In this document: piece by piece, positions 1 to 11,807 of the stretch
Layout of the letters: each line of letters starts with the position of its first letter
Position numbering within the stretch: position 1 is the stretch's first letter
Assembly: GCA_017893485.1 (NCBI GenBank)
Contig: CM030358.1
Span: 249,737,073 to 249,801,072, forward strand
Origin: Hemerocallis citrina
Taxonomy: Eukaryota; Streptophyta; Magnoliopsida; Asparagales; Asphodelaceae
Direction of reading: 5' to 3'
DNA: 64,000 bases
The notes under the pieces: model-generated
Databases searched by the model: none
Told to the model about the DNA's origin: nothing
The model's input: the letters and a program-made list of their open reading frames with translations, nothing else
Program-made: the position numbers and the translations under genes

Positions 1-130
1 ATGTTTCAGTTCTATATGATACTCACTCTATAATGTCCACACATAGGTACTCACTCTCTAGTGTCCACACCTAGGTTATTTTTATACCATGTTTATTATT
101 ACTATTGAAGCATGCTCTGATACCAATCTC
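1..130 (-). mobile_element. Internal region (start) of an LTR retrotransposon
   Basis: This is the first part of the internal region of an element transcribed leftwards out of the window. It directly follows the LTR at 131-3159 and begins, on the - strand, with a primer-binding site. No coding sequence is visible in the 130 bases present, so the lineage (Copia or Gypsy) cannot be decided here. Confidence 0.65.
114..125 (-). other. Primer-binding site for initiator Met tRNA
   Basis: The - strand reads TGGTATCAGAGC, the 12-base complement of the 3' end of plant initiator methionine tRNA, which is the usual primer of plant LTR retrotransposons. It lies 5 bases beyond the LTR end (CACTACA) at 131. 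This fixes the element's orientation and identifies the adjacent LTR as the 5' LTR. Confidence 0.85.
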
Positions 131-3100
131 TGTAGTGCCCCGAATTTCCAATATGATATCTTAGAATACGTGTCACAATTCCCAGCATCAACTTCAAATG
201 TAATATTAAACACAGCCAAATACCAATAAAATTATTTCAACTTTCATTACATTAATCTTTACATAAAACGGCAGGAATACAATACACCTTGAATCACAAA
301 TTTCTTTCCGTACAACAATTTCTTTTTACAACAATACCTAACCCATTACATCACTTTAATTCACGCATCCAAAATCCAAGCTACAAGTAATCATCTGTAA
401 AACATGAGGCTATAGATAACCCTAACCCCCAAAACTAAATGGGTCAGCCATAACGGTGTGAGTGACATAAAAGCAAACAACATAAGTAAAGCATGGATTC
501 ATCAACAACAGAAAATAAATAGGAGTAAGTGAATATAGGAAAATCACGAAATGCGAAAACACTACAAGTGAAGCTAGACTAAGTGTCAAGAGTAGAAAAC
601 AGGAAAACACATGCATGAAACCAAGTCAAGAAAATACAAATTCTATATGCTGACTCTTTAATGCGTACTTGTCGGAGTCTATGCATCCCACTCTACATAG
701 GTCCGGTGCAAGCCCTTAACGTCTTCACATTGTAGGGTTTAATCCCCCGTTATGCAACTAATCTTAACACGATGACTACTACGAGATAAAGATAAACTGT
801 GAGTATTAGCCCATGTCCCGATAATTCCGGAGGTCAATCTCTATCCACAGATAATTCTGGAGACTATTTCACTCACACCTGGGAATCTTCGAGAATACCC
901 CACACCGCAAGCGATGGCACCTCATCACACGAATACCATATGTGCGTCGCCTCGACCCCGATAATTCCGGAAATCAAACCGGAATTCCGGAGACTATTTC
1001 TCTCACACCTAGATAATTCTGGGGATTATCTCACACCGCGAGCCATACTGAGGTCCATAACACATGTTCTCGTTCATCATATCACCACTAGTGTCTATCC
1101 TTATCATTTAGGTCATTTAATTACTTTACGAATCTCCTAGAGTTGGTGTACCCCACCAGACTTAACTCAACAACTGATCAACTAAAATGCCTCAACAGGC
1201 CCAAACATAAATATTTCAACTGTCGGTATACTAGGGTCACACACACCCTCTAGAGACTCACACCCAAATATCCAAACCAATCTTCCAACATAAATTGCTC
1301 AGTTAAACCACTTGAAAACATATGTTCAATAGAAGATAAAGTATAGAATAGTAAGTTATAGATTAAAAATACTTAGAGTAGAATAAATCATTTAAAAGAA
1401 CATTCAAAGTTATAAAGATTCGTCAGTATTAGTCGACTATAGACAAGCGTCGGTCGACTGTCAAGAGAGAAAATCCAATAGCTCTGAGAAAACAATTTTA
1501 AGTATAAGTCAACTATAAAAGCCATCAGTCGACTGTCCAGAGTGAAAAATCCAATAACTTTGAGAAAATAATTCTAAGTAGTATCAGTTGACTGTAAAAA
1601 GTTATCAGTCGACTGTCCAGAATGATATTTTAAGAAAACTAGAGAACACAACAGCCAGGTCGCGACGGTCAACTGTAAAGTCACACCGGTCGACTTTCGA
1701 CCTGCAGACTGCAGATTTTTTGTTGTGCACCTTTCAACCGATATATAGTTTTACTTTATGAAAATAATTTTCACAAAAAGCGTATTTCTTATTTTATCAA
1801 ATACAATTTATAGGATATATAATAGTCCATAAAACTAAATCAAAACTACTTGAATTTATAAAACTAGTGATTTGTTGATTTCTTTCGATTAAAACATGAA
1901 TTATGCATATAATCAAAACAGAGTTTCTTAAAAATTAATTGTTCATTGAAATAGCTTCGTATTCAGATCCAAACCATATCAATACCAAAATGTCAAAAAG
2001 ATCCCCAATTTGGATTTTTTTCTCAAACTCAACTCGATTCTAAATTTCGATTTTCAAGACATGATCTCTTGATTCATAAATTCTTTCTCCAAATTTCTCA
2101 ACTAATTCACCATCATAACTCATAAACATAATCAATTTATAACATTGCCATATCAAGTTTCATTCAACCAATACTAAAAAAGTGATAAAAATCTCATCTT
2201 TATAAGATTAATGCATGAAATCTACCATATTCAATCAATCCAACATTAATCCAAAAGAAAATAGCCTACCCATGATCTCTAATAGGACATTCATCAATCT
2301 CGAATTACCCACATACAATTTTATTCATAAACAACTAGGGTTTCACAAGATCCAATTTTAATTCATCAATCTATCTAACCTATTATGTACATATTCATAC
2401 TCAAACCCTAACATGCTTTCTAGTCGATAAAATACCACATACAACATTTCAAGAACAAAACAAAACTTATATTACTCACATACAACATACACAAAATAAA
2501 ACAAAACAAAACAAGTCACTCACCTTGTTGAAAGAATCGAACGAAGATGAAAAGAAAGTAGGAAAAGCTCCTCCTTAGTAAGAAATCCAAGACCTTCTCT
2601 TTAAATCTCCAAGTAAAATAAAACAATCCAACCTTTGTGTTGTGCAGTGAAAGACGGCTGCACTCCACTCTTTTAAATAGGTTGGAATAGGAGAATTACG
2701 GTATCGAACACATTTGCAAAATAATCCTTTTAAAAATATAACTTTACATAAATAAATCCCTATACTTGGAAACTTGATAAAACCAATTAAATTGAGATTA
2801 AAAAACAAAATAAACACTTTATTTCCCGCCGCCACTGTTTGAAAAGTCCAGAAGAATAGTTTTGCACTTTCATCCCTTAAAATGACAATTTTGCAAAAAG
2901 ATCATTCTTTTTGTAATATTTACAAATAGGTCCAATAAATATCAGAAAAATCTAGAAAAGTTACAAATAAATCCCAAATAATAAATAATGATATTCCACA
3001 AAATAATTTTGCCTTTTTGAACTTCCCAAGAAGATATTTGCACGTGTTTTGCACGTGTAAAAGATAAATCTTTAGAAAAATATTTATTAAATCTCTAAAA

Positions 3101-3159
3101 ATTATTTTAATTCATTTATAAATCTTTAAAAATAATATTTTAAAATACAGGGTACTACA
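131..3159 (-). mobile_element. 5' LTR of a leftward-oriented LTR retrotransposon
   Basis: The segment is bounded by TGTAGTGCCCC at 131 and GGGTACTACA ending at 3159, so on the - strand it starts TGTAGTACCC and ends in CACTACA (TG...CA). The initiator-Met primer site follows at once. No long ORF is present. At about 810-1040 there are repeated ATAATTCCGGAG-type motifs, and at 1432-1632 a GTCGAC-rich tandem repeat. Parts resemble the solo LTR at 42701-46332 (for example the GATTGTAGGGTT region), and the first ~95 bases match 63903-64000, so three related LTRs occur in the window. The target duplication cannot be checked because the other end lies outside. Bases 3160-3164 (CTAAG) are the expected duplicate. 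Confidence 0.8.
1432..1632. repeat. Degenerate ~78-bp tandem repeat with GTCGACTGT motifs
   Basis: About two and a half units of 75-81 bases begin at roughly 1432, 1507 and 1588. Each starts GTCGACTAT or GTCAACTAT, passes CAGTCGACTGTCCAGAG, then AATCCAATA..TTTGAGAAAA. A further degenerate pair (GGTCAACTGT, GGTCGACTTT) follows to about 1700. The repeat is internal to the LTR. Confidence 0.7.
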
Positions 3160-3539
3160 CTAAGTCCGATGTAGTTGATGCCAAACGCATGGAGACACCT
3201 GTTGGAATTTGTCTTGCAGTGTCGTAAGCTTGGGACCGAGCCGAGTCTCAGTGTGCTTAGGAGACATTTCAGGATTGTTAAAAAATGGAGGAACAATGGT
3301 ACCTTAGCTCTTGTAACAATCGGGGGGTGATAGATGTTCCTAGCTTGATTAGGTGTCAGAATGAGAAGTTCCTTGTTGTTCGAAGTGTTGAGCTGTAGGG
3401 AATTTCCATGACATGGAGGAAGACAAATTCATCCGTAGTGAGGGCGGTACCAGTGGTGACCATGGTGGAGAAGACTATTAGAGATTTTCTTCACATGTTG
3501 AAGGTAATGGCGTGGTAAGATATCACCGATGAAGTACTC

Positions 3540-5700
3540 TTCGAAGGTGGTCTTGGCCCTGTTGTTCCCAGTACGGTTTACCTTTTTTGCTTACTTGCAT
3601 ATCTTGTCGTTTTATTCATGCCTTCATTATTTTTGCATTGCTTTTATTTTGCATCATGAGTTCTAACTTCTTCTTATTTTATCTTTGCAAAAAAAATGGG
3701 CATGGACTTTGAGGATTTGTTGGCGGACATGGAGGTGCTCCACAATAAAAGGAATGACGAGCCGAAGAAGTGCAAGAGTTCAGCAAGCTATCCTCCTTCT
3801 TAGGACCCGATGCCTCAGGCCCCTACTATTCTGACTGAGTCAGCTTCGTGGGCATCGCCTGATGTTCTGGCGAAGGGCTCTTCCTTGGCAGCGATTGTGT
3901 CTAGTTCCATGCCTATTCCACTATTGCCCAGGTTGCGGTGATTCTTACTAATGATAAGGAGATGGTTCACGTTCCCGATTGGAGCATGAAGCAGTAAGCG
4001 AGCTTCTTGAGGAACTCTTCTGTCTGCCTTGACGGGATCCGTCACCTCCCTACTCCTCCTGACAGGGAGAGGCTGAAGATGGAGCCCCCTCGAGAGATCG
4101 GTCCTGGAGATCGCACGGGCTTAAATGACGGTATGATATTGTATTTATGGTTTTTGGCTTTTGTTCTTCCCGTTTTGCAATATAATGTCCTAATCATTTT
4201 CTTCTCGTTGCAGATGGCATGTCACTTCGGCTACCTGGTTGAATTTTATGCCGCTGAGGAGAAGAACATATAGGCACAAATCTCACGTGCTAAGCGAGAC
4301 AAGAAAAAGGCCGTCAAGGAGTTGAAGGCGAAGGTGGAGTCACTGAATAAGAAGGAAAGGGAGGCACACCTTGAGTTGGAGGCGTCGATGAAGAGGGAGG
4401 ATGCCTCCGAGAAGAGGGAGGAGGAGATGCGCCTCAAGCTTGAGGCGTCGGAGAAGAGAGAGGAGGGTTCGACGATGAGGACAGCCGACCTCTTGCTAGA
4501 GTTAGAGAAGGCACGTGCTGATGCGACATTGGAGCTGAAGGCCGGACTGGCCAAGGTTGAGGCCGAGGCCAAGTCCAAGTTACATGGTGTGATCGTCAAG
4601 TCTTATGCAGCGGTGATTTCACATGTGGTGGAGCGTGTTCCTATTTTCGATGGGAAGGGCTACCACGTGTTGCTTCGTCCTAGGGAGGCTCTTGATAAGA
4701 GAAAGGAGGAAGGTGGTGAGGGAGACACTCTCGCGGGGGCACGAGGAGTGGTTTCAAGAAGAAGAGTAAAGAGAAGGAGGCGGTCGAGGGATCCTCGGTT
4801 CCACCTAGGCAAGTGGATGCTTGATTCACCCTTTCATGCTTTGTTCTTTCTTTAGTTGCTTTTGATTTAGATTATGTATGATGCCTAATTGCAGACTGGC
4901 CACCGCACTCTGGTATTTTCATTTCAGTAGATGAAAGACTATTTTCTTGCTCTTGTCATTGCCTATATAATATGTCGGTATGCTTTGGAATGACTCTTGA
5001 TTGTGACGCTTAGTTGTTTGTCTTTTTTTGTGACTATGCTCTTCTCCTTGTTGATAGATGATTGCGGGAACAGCGGAGAAACCCCGTGGAGATGAAGTTG
5101 AATAGTTTCGTAAACGAGTGCACATAACGAAGTTAGCTATCGATGGTTTGTGTGTTCAGTCGGAAGACGAGTGGTTGGAGACCATTCACCTCAAGTCGAT
5201 GCTTATTGAGAAGGACTGTGAGTTAGTGCGCATTGATCGCCTTGCCAACATGCCCTTGTCTCTGAAGGTCACAAAAGATAGTGTTGGGGAGTGTGCTATA
5301 CTTAGAGAAGTGTTTGTTGAGAAGGATCTAGAATTGTTCCATCTCCAAGTAAGTCTTGGTGGGCTACGGACGACTAGTACTTCACGTACTGTCGATGTGA
5401 AAAAGGGCGTAAGGGTTGGTGCGGAAAAGGGCACAAAGGTTAGTGGAAAAGGGGCGCAACAGTTGGTGGATCCGGGTCCACTGTTCGGGGAGCAAGCTCG
5501 ACTGCATAGGTACCCACTCGTCCTCCTGGTGATGCTCTGAGTAGGGTGACTGCCTTGTTGAGTTTGACTTCCACCTGTGGAGGATCACGTGCATTGGGTC
5601 CTAGACCATAGACTCAGTTCGCGAGATTTGTGCTTCCTGCCACAGATGTAAGCGGCCCAAAGAGGGTGGCACCCATTAAGAAGCCTACAAAGAGGCTTGT
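3540..5700 (+). pseudogene. Antisense extra ORF of the Tat-type element (coiled-coil protein), broken
   Basis: Coding-like sequence runs on the + strand, opposite to gag-pol. A start at 3697 (MGMDFEDLLADMEVL) is soon stopped. A later block ends at a GT donor near 4132 and resumes after TTGCAG at 4213 (MACHFGYLVEFYAAEEKN). It then gives a long charged coiled coil of Glu/Lys-rich heptads at about 4322-4600 (KREDASEKREEEMRLKLEAS). A third block lies at about 5058-5540. In-frame stops show decay. Extra ORFs in this position and orientation are known in Tat elements; their function is unknown. Assignment rests on position and composition, not a recognised domain. Confidence 0.55.
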
Positions 5701-6049
5701 GTCTCTTAGGAATAACGTTCCTCGCCCGTGGAGTCGAAATGATGGTTTGTAGATTACATTGTAGAATCACTATGCAGTTTAGTGTTTCGGCATGCCTTTG
5801 TAATGATGTTTGCAGGCTTGTTGTAGTTCGATGTTTGTAGTATGGCCCATAGTTTTGTACTGGTAAAAATTTGTAGTAGCACTGGATTTGTACATAGATT
5901 TGTGTTCCGTGACTTGGATAGTTCTTTCATATGTAACTTGTGATGGAAGTTGATGTTGTCGACTGGGTTCTTTGTAACTAAAAGAACAAAGCCTCAAACT
6001 TGTTGTCTATAGCTAACAAATTGTTGATGGGATTCACATGATGTGCATA

Positions 6050-6680
6050 GTGTTTGACGGAGTTAGGATTTGTCCGTCTTGTACCCAGCTAGTTGTAGGA
6101 GCAACTCTGAGGAAGAGTTATTTCCCAAACTTGTTGATTGGGTGTTTAGCTAGTTGAAGGAGCAACTCTGAGGGAGAGTTATTTTCCAAACTTGCTATAT
6201 GGGTCCTCCACTGAATTGTGAGCGTCACATCGAGTGACAAGTTGAACCCCAAATGTTGCTTTTGCAAGTTTTATTGGAGTAACTACAATGCACAATTTTG
6301 GACCTCTGATCTGTTTTTAAGAAACTTTAACTAGTTTCAGGAACAGATCGAATGGCGAGTTGAACTCTGAATGTGCTTAATTGCAGGTTGCTAAAGTAAC
6401 TCTAAGCCATGGGTATGGATTTCAAACTCGTTAGTGTAGGTATTAACAAATTGCAGGAGCATATCAAATGTCGAGTTGAACTCTGACCTTACTTTGATGC
6501 AAGTTATTAGAGTAACATCGAGCCATGGGTATGGACTCCGAACTTGTCATCGAGGGATTAACGGATTGCAGAAGCAGATTAAATGACGAAGTGAACTCTG
6601 AACTTTTTTTGTTGCAAACGCTAGAGTAACTTTGAGGCATGGGTATGGACTATGAACTCGTATTATGGTGAGTTTTTAAC
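6050..6680. repeat. Tandem repeat zone in the 3' part of element 1
   Basis: Degenerate units of roughly 60-120 bases share a core like TTGCAGGAGCA..TCGAATGGCGAGTTGAACTC, followed by CCATGGGTATGGA. The same core (GAGTTGCGGGAGCAGCTCGAG) builds the larger array at 15480-16670 in the second element, showing common ancestry of the two 3' regions. Confidence 0.7.
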
Positions 6681-6904
6681 AAGTTTTTGGTGACATTTTT
6701 GTGTATAATTTTGGCATTTTAACTCATTGTTTGCTTCCATAGAATTGCACAAAATCTTTAAAAATATAAATGACTAACTTTATTGAATTAAAGGAAATAA
6801 GCTAAATGACTGCTCTAGTGGTTGTCCTTTATTACAAGTTTAAGGAGACATTTTAGACGCCCTCATTATACTTCATAAGGTGCTTGGTGGGGGCGGGGGG
6901 GAGG

Positions 6905-7860
6905 GGGGTCTTCAAGTCAATATGACCTCGGGCAGATAACGTGGAAGACCTTGTACAACCCTTTCCAATTGGGTGTGAGCTTTCAGTTCTTTTGCAGGTC
7001 GGATATTTCGAGTTTGCGCAAGACTAGATCCCCCTCTTTTAGACTAGTGGGGCAAACTTTCTTGTTGTAGAATTTTTAACCCTTTGCTGGTAATATTCCT
7101 CTATATGGCTGATCTTTCCCGTGTCTCTTCAACAATGTCGAGATTGGCTCGAAGATTATTGGAGTTTTGTTCTTCGTCGAAGGAAAGAAGATAGGGAGAT
7201 AGAAGTCCAACTTCCAAGGGGATAAGCGCTTCCTAGCTATAGGCGAGGTTGAATGGCGATTCTCCGGTTAGGGTTCGCTTTGTGATTCTATAGGACCACA
7301 ACACACTTGGTATTTCTTCAACCCATAATCCTCTTTCAGCTTCTCCTAGTCTCTTTTTTAGGTCATTTAGAATTTGGTGATTTGCACTTTCAACTTGGTT
7401 GTTAGTTTGCACATGTGAGGTGGAGGAGAAGCGTTGAGTGATCCCTAAATCTGTGCAAAACTGGTGAAAGCTTTTTCCGGTGAACTGTGTGTCATTGTTA
7501 GACATTAATATGCGAGAATCTCAAATCTGTTTCTAATCGGTGATAGTTGCTAGCAGCTCTGCCTCAATCCACTTTGTGAAGTATTCGATGGCTACCACTA
7601 GGAAAATTCTTTGACATGCTACTGGTGGAAACGGCCTTAGCAAGTATTCCCCACATGGTGAAGGGGATAAGGCTTGACATAGAACTGAGGATTGCTTAAG
7701 GTCCATGCTTGATGGCTTAATGCTTCTGATAGGAGTTGCATTGGTGAACATAATCTTGCGCGCCACTGAGCAGTGTGGGCCAATAATACCCATGATTGAG
7801 TATCTTTCATGCGAGGGTCCTGGCCCCTTGATGGCAGCTACCGATTCCTTCATGTTGTTC
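6905..7860 (-). pseudogene. Ty3/gypsy integrase, broken
   Basis: Two frames carry the integrase core. At 7853-7533 the sequence leads to LVVAIEYFTKWIEAELLATIT, matching the first catalytic-Asp strand region of plant gypsy integrases. At 7505-7233 it continues NNDTQFTGKSFHQFCTDLGI ... SHVQTNNQVESAN ... VLWSYRITKRTLTGESPFNL, which spans the second Asp and the Glu region. The usual DNGTQF is NNDTQF here. The C-terminal part reaches about 6905 (a degraded WKGLYKV-like stretch). Frameshifts and stops make it inactive. Confidence 0.85.
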
Positions 7861-7932
7861 TTTGATGGCGTACTACACTTCTTCTGGAGAGAGACATCTC
7901 AAGTAGGGTTTGCCCTCAACTATAATATATGA

Positions 7933-8715
7933 TCATTTGTACAGGAGTCCCTCCATGAGTGTGTATCTTTTAGCCCTTGTCTGAATCTTCCTTGCTTTTC
8001 TGTGATCTTCAAGGATGATTTCCTTGTCGAGAAATTGGATCAAGGGTTTCATCCAACAATCTTCGGACATTTGGAGAGTGAAAACCATGAGCTTCAACTC
8101 TTCCTCCTCGATGCTCAGTTTGAGAAGGACCTTAATGAGGACTGTGTGGTCAAGCCCATTGAGAGATGAGGAAGCTAGCTTGGAGAGGGCATCTGCTTGC
8201 CTATTTTGCTTGGGGGGGTTGCGAGTGACGTTAGCTTCTTTGAATGTCATCAGGAGTTTCTTCACTTATGACAGGTACTTGGCCATGTAGCCATCTCTTT
8301 CTTCGTACTCACCTTGGACCTGGTTGACGACTAATTGAGAGTCGCTATATATCTTGATTCTTTGTGCATCTACTTCTCGTGCTAACCGGAGACCGGCAAT
8401 CAGTGCTTCGTATTTGGCTTCGTTATTGGAAGCAAGTAAGTTGAGGCACAACAAGCATTAGAGGGTGAACTTATCAAGTCCAAGCAAAATAATTCATGTT
8501 CCTCTTCCTTCGAGGTAAGAGGACCAGTCTACATATACCTTCCAAAACGGAAGGTTTTCTTCTTCCTCGGGAGAGTCAAAGATGGTGGTTTCCACAATGA
8601 ATTCGGCCAAGGCCTGGGCTTTAATGGCCGTTCTCAGGCAGTAGCTGATGTCATGTTGACTCAGCTCAATAAACCACTTCATTAGTCTTATGGAGCTTTC
8701 AGGTTTGAGGAGCAC
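7933..8715 (-). pseudogene. Ty3/gypsy RNase H and linker, broken
   Basis: The first block (8715-8494) reads RLMKWFIELSQHDISY ... KAQALAEFIVE ... WKVYVDWSS. The second (8454-8266) holds NNEAKYEALIAGLRLAREV ... IYSDSQLVVNQVQGEYE, the central Glu/Asp strands of the RNase H fold. The third (8265-7933) holds QNRQADALSKLASSS and the stretch leading to integrase. The catalytic YVDGSS motif reads YVDWSS. Frames shift between blocks. Confidence 0.85.
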
Positions 8716-8948
8716 TTGCTTGAGTGGCTAATAAGTGAGGACGCATATAGAATGCGCTTGAAAATAAGGGCGGAGTTTTCAAGTAGCTGTGACCAATGCA
8801 TATGCCATCTTTTCCATCTTAGAGTAACAGAGTTCTGCATTATGGATTACCTTACTCACGTAGTAAATCAGTTTCAGACCTTTGTCTTCTTCTCTAACTT
8901 GGATGGTGCTGAGAGTGGTCTGAAGTAGCTAAGTAGAGGTGAAGGGTT

Positions 8949-9700
8949 TCACCTGGCCCGGGTTTGCTTGAGAGCAGAGGGTTGATGATGTATGCTTTGA
9001 GTTATTCGAAGGCGGTCTGTTGTTCTTCCCCACACTCGAAACCTTTCGCGCCACGTAGAATTTTGAAAATATGGCAGACATTTCTCCACATACATTGAGA
9101 GGAATCGGCCGATGGCAGCCAAGCGTCCGATGAGTTTCTGCACTTCCTTGACTGTGGTCGGCGGAGACATGTTGCGAATTACCTGGATTTCCTTGGGATT
9201 TGCTTCGATTCCCCTTTGACTAACCATGAAGCCCAAGAATTTACCAGTGAATACTACGAAAGCACATTTTGAAAGGTTCAATCGCATGTTATGCTTGCAT
9301 AATTCTTCCAATGATTTTTGGAGATTGGTGACATGGACTTCTTTCCGGAGACTTTTGACTAGCATAACATCCACATACACATGCATGTTTCTACCGATCT
9401 GACTTTTGAAGACCTTATTTACCATACGTTGATAAATTGTGCTAGCATTTTTCAGGCCAAAAGGCATGACTCGGTAGCAGTATAGACCCTGATATGTGAT
9501 GAAGGACGTTTTCAGGGTGTCAGGTGGAAACATCTGGATCTGATTAGACCTGGAAGGCATCCATGAAATTTAGGAGTTCATGCCCCGAAGTGGCATCAAT
9601 CAGTGTGTCTATGCTTAGGAGAGTGAATGGATCTTTTGGACAAGCCTTGTTGACTACCATGAAGTCGAATGCCTTTGCTTGAGTTGTGGGGGCTTTTCCT
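8949..9700 (-). pseudogene. Ty3/gypsy reverse transcriptase, N-truncated
   Basis: Conserved RT motifs appear in order: NKACPKDPF, ATSGHELLNFMDAF, TSFITYQGLYCYRVMPFGLKNA, then YVDVMLVKS and NMRLNLSKCAF ... KFLGFMVSQRGIEANP. The catalytic YVDD box is changed to YVDV, which removes one of the two metal-binding Asp residues. The N-terminal fingers are absent: NKACPKD is joined directly to protease sequence. After the palm the frame degrades (about 9060-8950). Confidence 0.88.
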
Positions 9701-10060
9701 ATTGTCACATCTAATGTGATAATTCCTTCAACTTGAACGGGTGCACCTGAGAATCCGTGTAGGGTGTAGCTGGCTGGCTTGAGTCGGTCCTACAGGAGCT
9801 TGAGAGCATCGAATGTGGCCATGAAGAGGATATTTACAGAGCTGTCGTCGTCTGTAAGGATGCATCGTATATCATGATTTTCAATGTAAAGGCTCATGAC
9901 CAATGCATCGTAGTGAGGTGTCTAGATGCCTTCTAGATCTTTTTCAGAAAATGACACAAGGATACTCATGCCCTTAGCAGGCGTAATGTTGTATACTGAA
10001 TTAACCTCCCTTGTAATGGCTTTATGGGAGGAGCTGGAATCTCCCCCCATCAGGCCTACG
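9640..10060 (-). pseudogene. Retropepsin-type protease, truncated
   Basis: The - strand reads a GVRTPHYDALV-like lead with an internal stop, then YIENHDIRCILTDDDSSVNILF. The latter corresponds to the plant gypsy protease active site normally ILVDNGSSADILF. It runs on to KAFDFMVV and there fuses in frame with the RT motif NKACPKD. The protease C-terminus (AYNAIIGRP-type motif) is missing. Confidence 0.75.
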
Positions 10061-10089
10061 TGAATGGCGTTGCGAATGACCATATATTC

Positions 10090-11760
10090 TTAGTCTTGGG
10101 ATTTGGTAGGCTTCTCTGGTCGCTTATTAGCCCCTCGGGCCAGAGGGGTTTCGACAATGTTGTCTTTCTGAATGAATTGGGAGAGGTAGCCTCGATGAAT
10201 CAGACATTCGAGTTTTTTCTTTGAGGGCTCGGCAACTATCGTGGTGTGTCCATGGTCTTTGTAAAATGCGCACCACTTATTCATATCCCTTCTTTTGCTA
10301 GTTGTAGTCATCTTGGGAGGAGGACGGACTATTCCGTCTTTTTCAACTGCCATGAGGATGGCCAACACACTTGCATTCAGGAGAGTGAATTTGTCGAAGT
10401 GTGATTTGGAGGAGGGCGACGTCGGCCTGTGTCGTCCTTCTGAAACTCCCTGGCTCTTTCTTCGCTTGTATTATTCCATTTGTGTCTCTTTCTTGCCTTG
10501 AGGGTAGAGAGCTTCCTTGTCCCTGATATACTTGCCGCTCCTCTCCAGGAGCTCAGTGAAATCTCTGGGTGGCTTCTTAGTGAGGGAGGCTTTCAGTTAT
10601 TTGTGTGTGACGTTGTGGCGGAAAGCGGCAGCCATCACTGATGAGTCGAAGATGGACCTGCTTCGGCTGCAAAGTGCTTGACAAAGTCCTTTAGCAGTTC
10701 TTTGTCCTTCTATTTCAATTCTAACAGTCTTGCGGCTAGTAACGAAGTGTGCTATGAAAAGCTCATCGAGCTAGTCAAAGGTGAATATTGACTCTGAAGT
10801 GAGGTGGGAGCACCATTCCTTTGCTGATCCTTTTAAAGTTGCGGGGAATGTTTAGACATGAGTGCATCAATGGCATTGTAGACTATCATGAGAGTTTTAA
10901 AACTCTCAATATGGTTAGCTGGGTCTAATTCATCATTGTATGACTCGAATTGTGGAGCTTTGAAGTTCTTCGGAATAGGTGCATTAAAGATAGTTTTGCT
11001 GAAAGGAGGTCGACTGGGGTGGTAAGTCCTACTGGAGCAGTTCCCTTCATTCCTCATCTGTTCCAAATTATTTTTACTTCATGGATGCTACGAAGGACTT
11101 GGTCATCCTTCCCTTTGGATCCTGTCGAGTCACCAGATTCTTCTTCTCTTGAACGCCGACCCTGATCTTGACTACCTTGGATGACTCGGAGGATGTCAAG
11201 CTTGAAGTTTTCCAATTCAGCCCTAGTGACTGGGGCCTCTTTCTCTTTTCTTTTCTCATAATGCTTTCGAATTTTACAAGTCGGTCTTCTATCTACAGTG
11301 AGAACTATGCGCTTTTTGAAAATGGTCCGAAAAAGTCCCATGTGGGAGGAGGAGTATCTTGATCATGGACTTTGAGGAGAGTTGCTTCTCCGGTTTATTT
11401 GATGTTCTAGCGGGAGACCTCGATTCAGGCGTGCCACTCATCCAAACAGATCCGTATATCGGTTCCTTGTTGCCTGGTGCTGATGATTTGGCAGAGATCT
11501 CTCGACCGCCGAGGACCTCGCTATGCCTTCGAGGTAGTGGCAGGGTTGTGGACTGAGATATGATCATGCAGAGGGCATTGTTCATGACGGCTTTGTCGAG
11601 AACCCCTTGGCACCTCTCCGTTGACGGGAGCTTGACTAGGCTGGTAGGGAGTATCTGGTTGATGAGGTGGAATTGGGTCATTCACGGGAAGAGCTGGTTG
11701 ACGATGAGAGTTTGTGCGACGGCTTAAGGCCGCCACTCTGCCTCTTAGTCTTGGTGGCAT
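10090..11760 (-). pseudogene. Ty3/gypsy gag, broken
   Basis: The likely start is the ATG at 11760 (MPPRLRGRVAALSRR), just after the primer-site-like sequence. Following blocks hold a charged region with APVTRAELENFKLDILRVIQG, then PFSKTIFNAPIPKNFKAPQF ... YNDELDPANHIESFKTLM, the start of the retrotransposon gag domain. Then come MAAAFRHNVT and KASLTKKPPRDFTELLERSGKYI-like stretches, and a C-terminal region with KWCAFYKDHGHTT, the remains of the zinc-knuckle segment. Several frames are needed, so it is inactive. Confidence 0.82.
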
Positions 11761-11784
11761 GGTGGTAAGTCTGATTCGTGTAGT

Positions 11785-11802
11785 TTCCCACAGACGGCAC
11801 CA
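11785..11802 (-). other. Primer-binding-site-like motif of element 1
   Basis: The - strand reads TGGTGCCGTCTGTGGGAA, a variant of the TGGCGCCGTCTGTGGGAA found between the 5' LTR and gag in many plant gypsy elements. It is 25 bases upstream of the gag start codon and sets the left limit of the 5' LTR near 11808. Confidence 0.6.
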
Positions 11803-11807
11803 ATCTT

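Noticed and set aside
4246..4599. - strand ORF of 117 codons opposite the coiled-coil ORF
   Set aside because: Its Ser/Ala-rich sequence is the antisense of Glu/Lys heptads; the + strand frame has the plausible protein.
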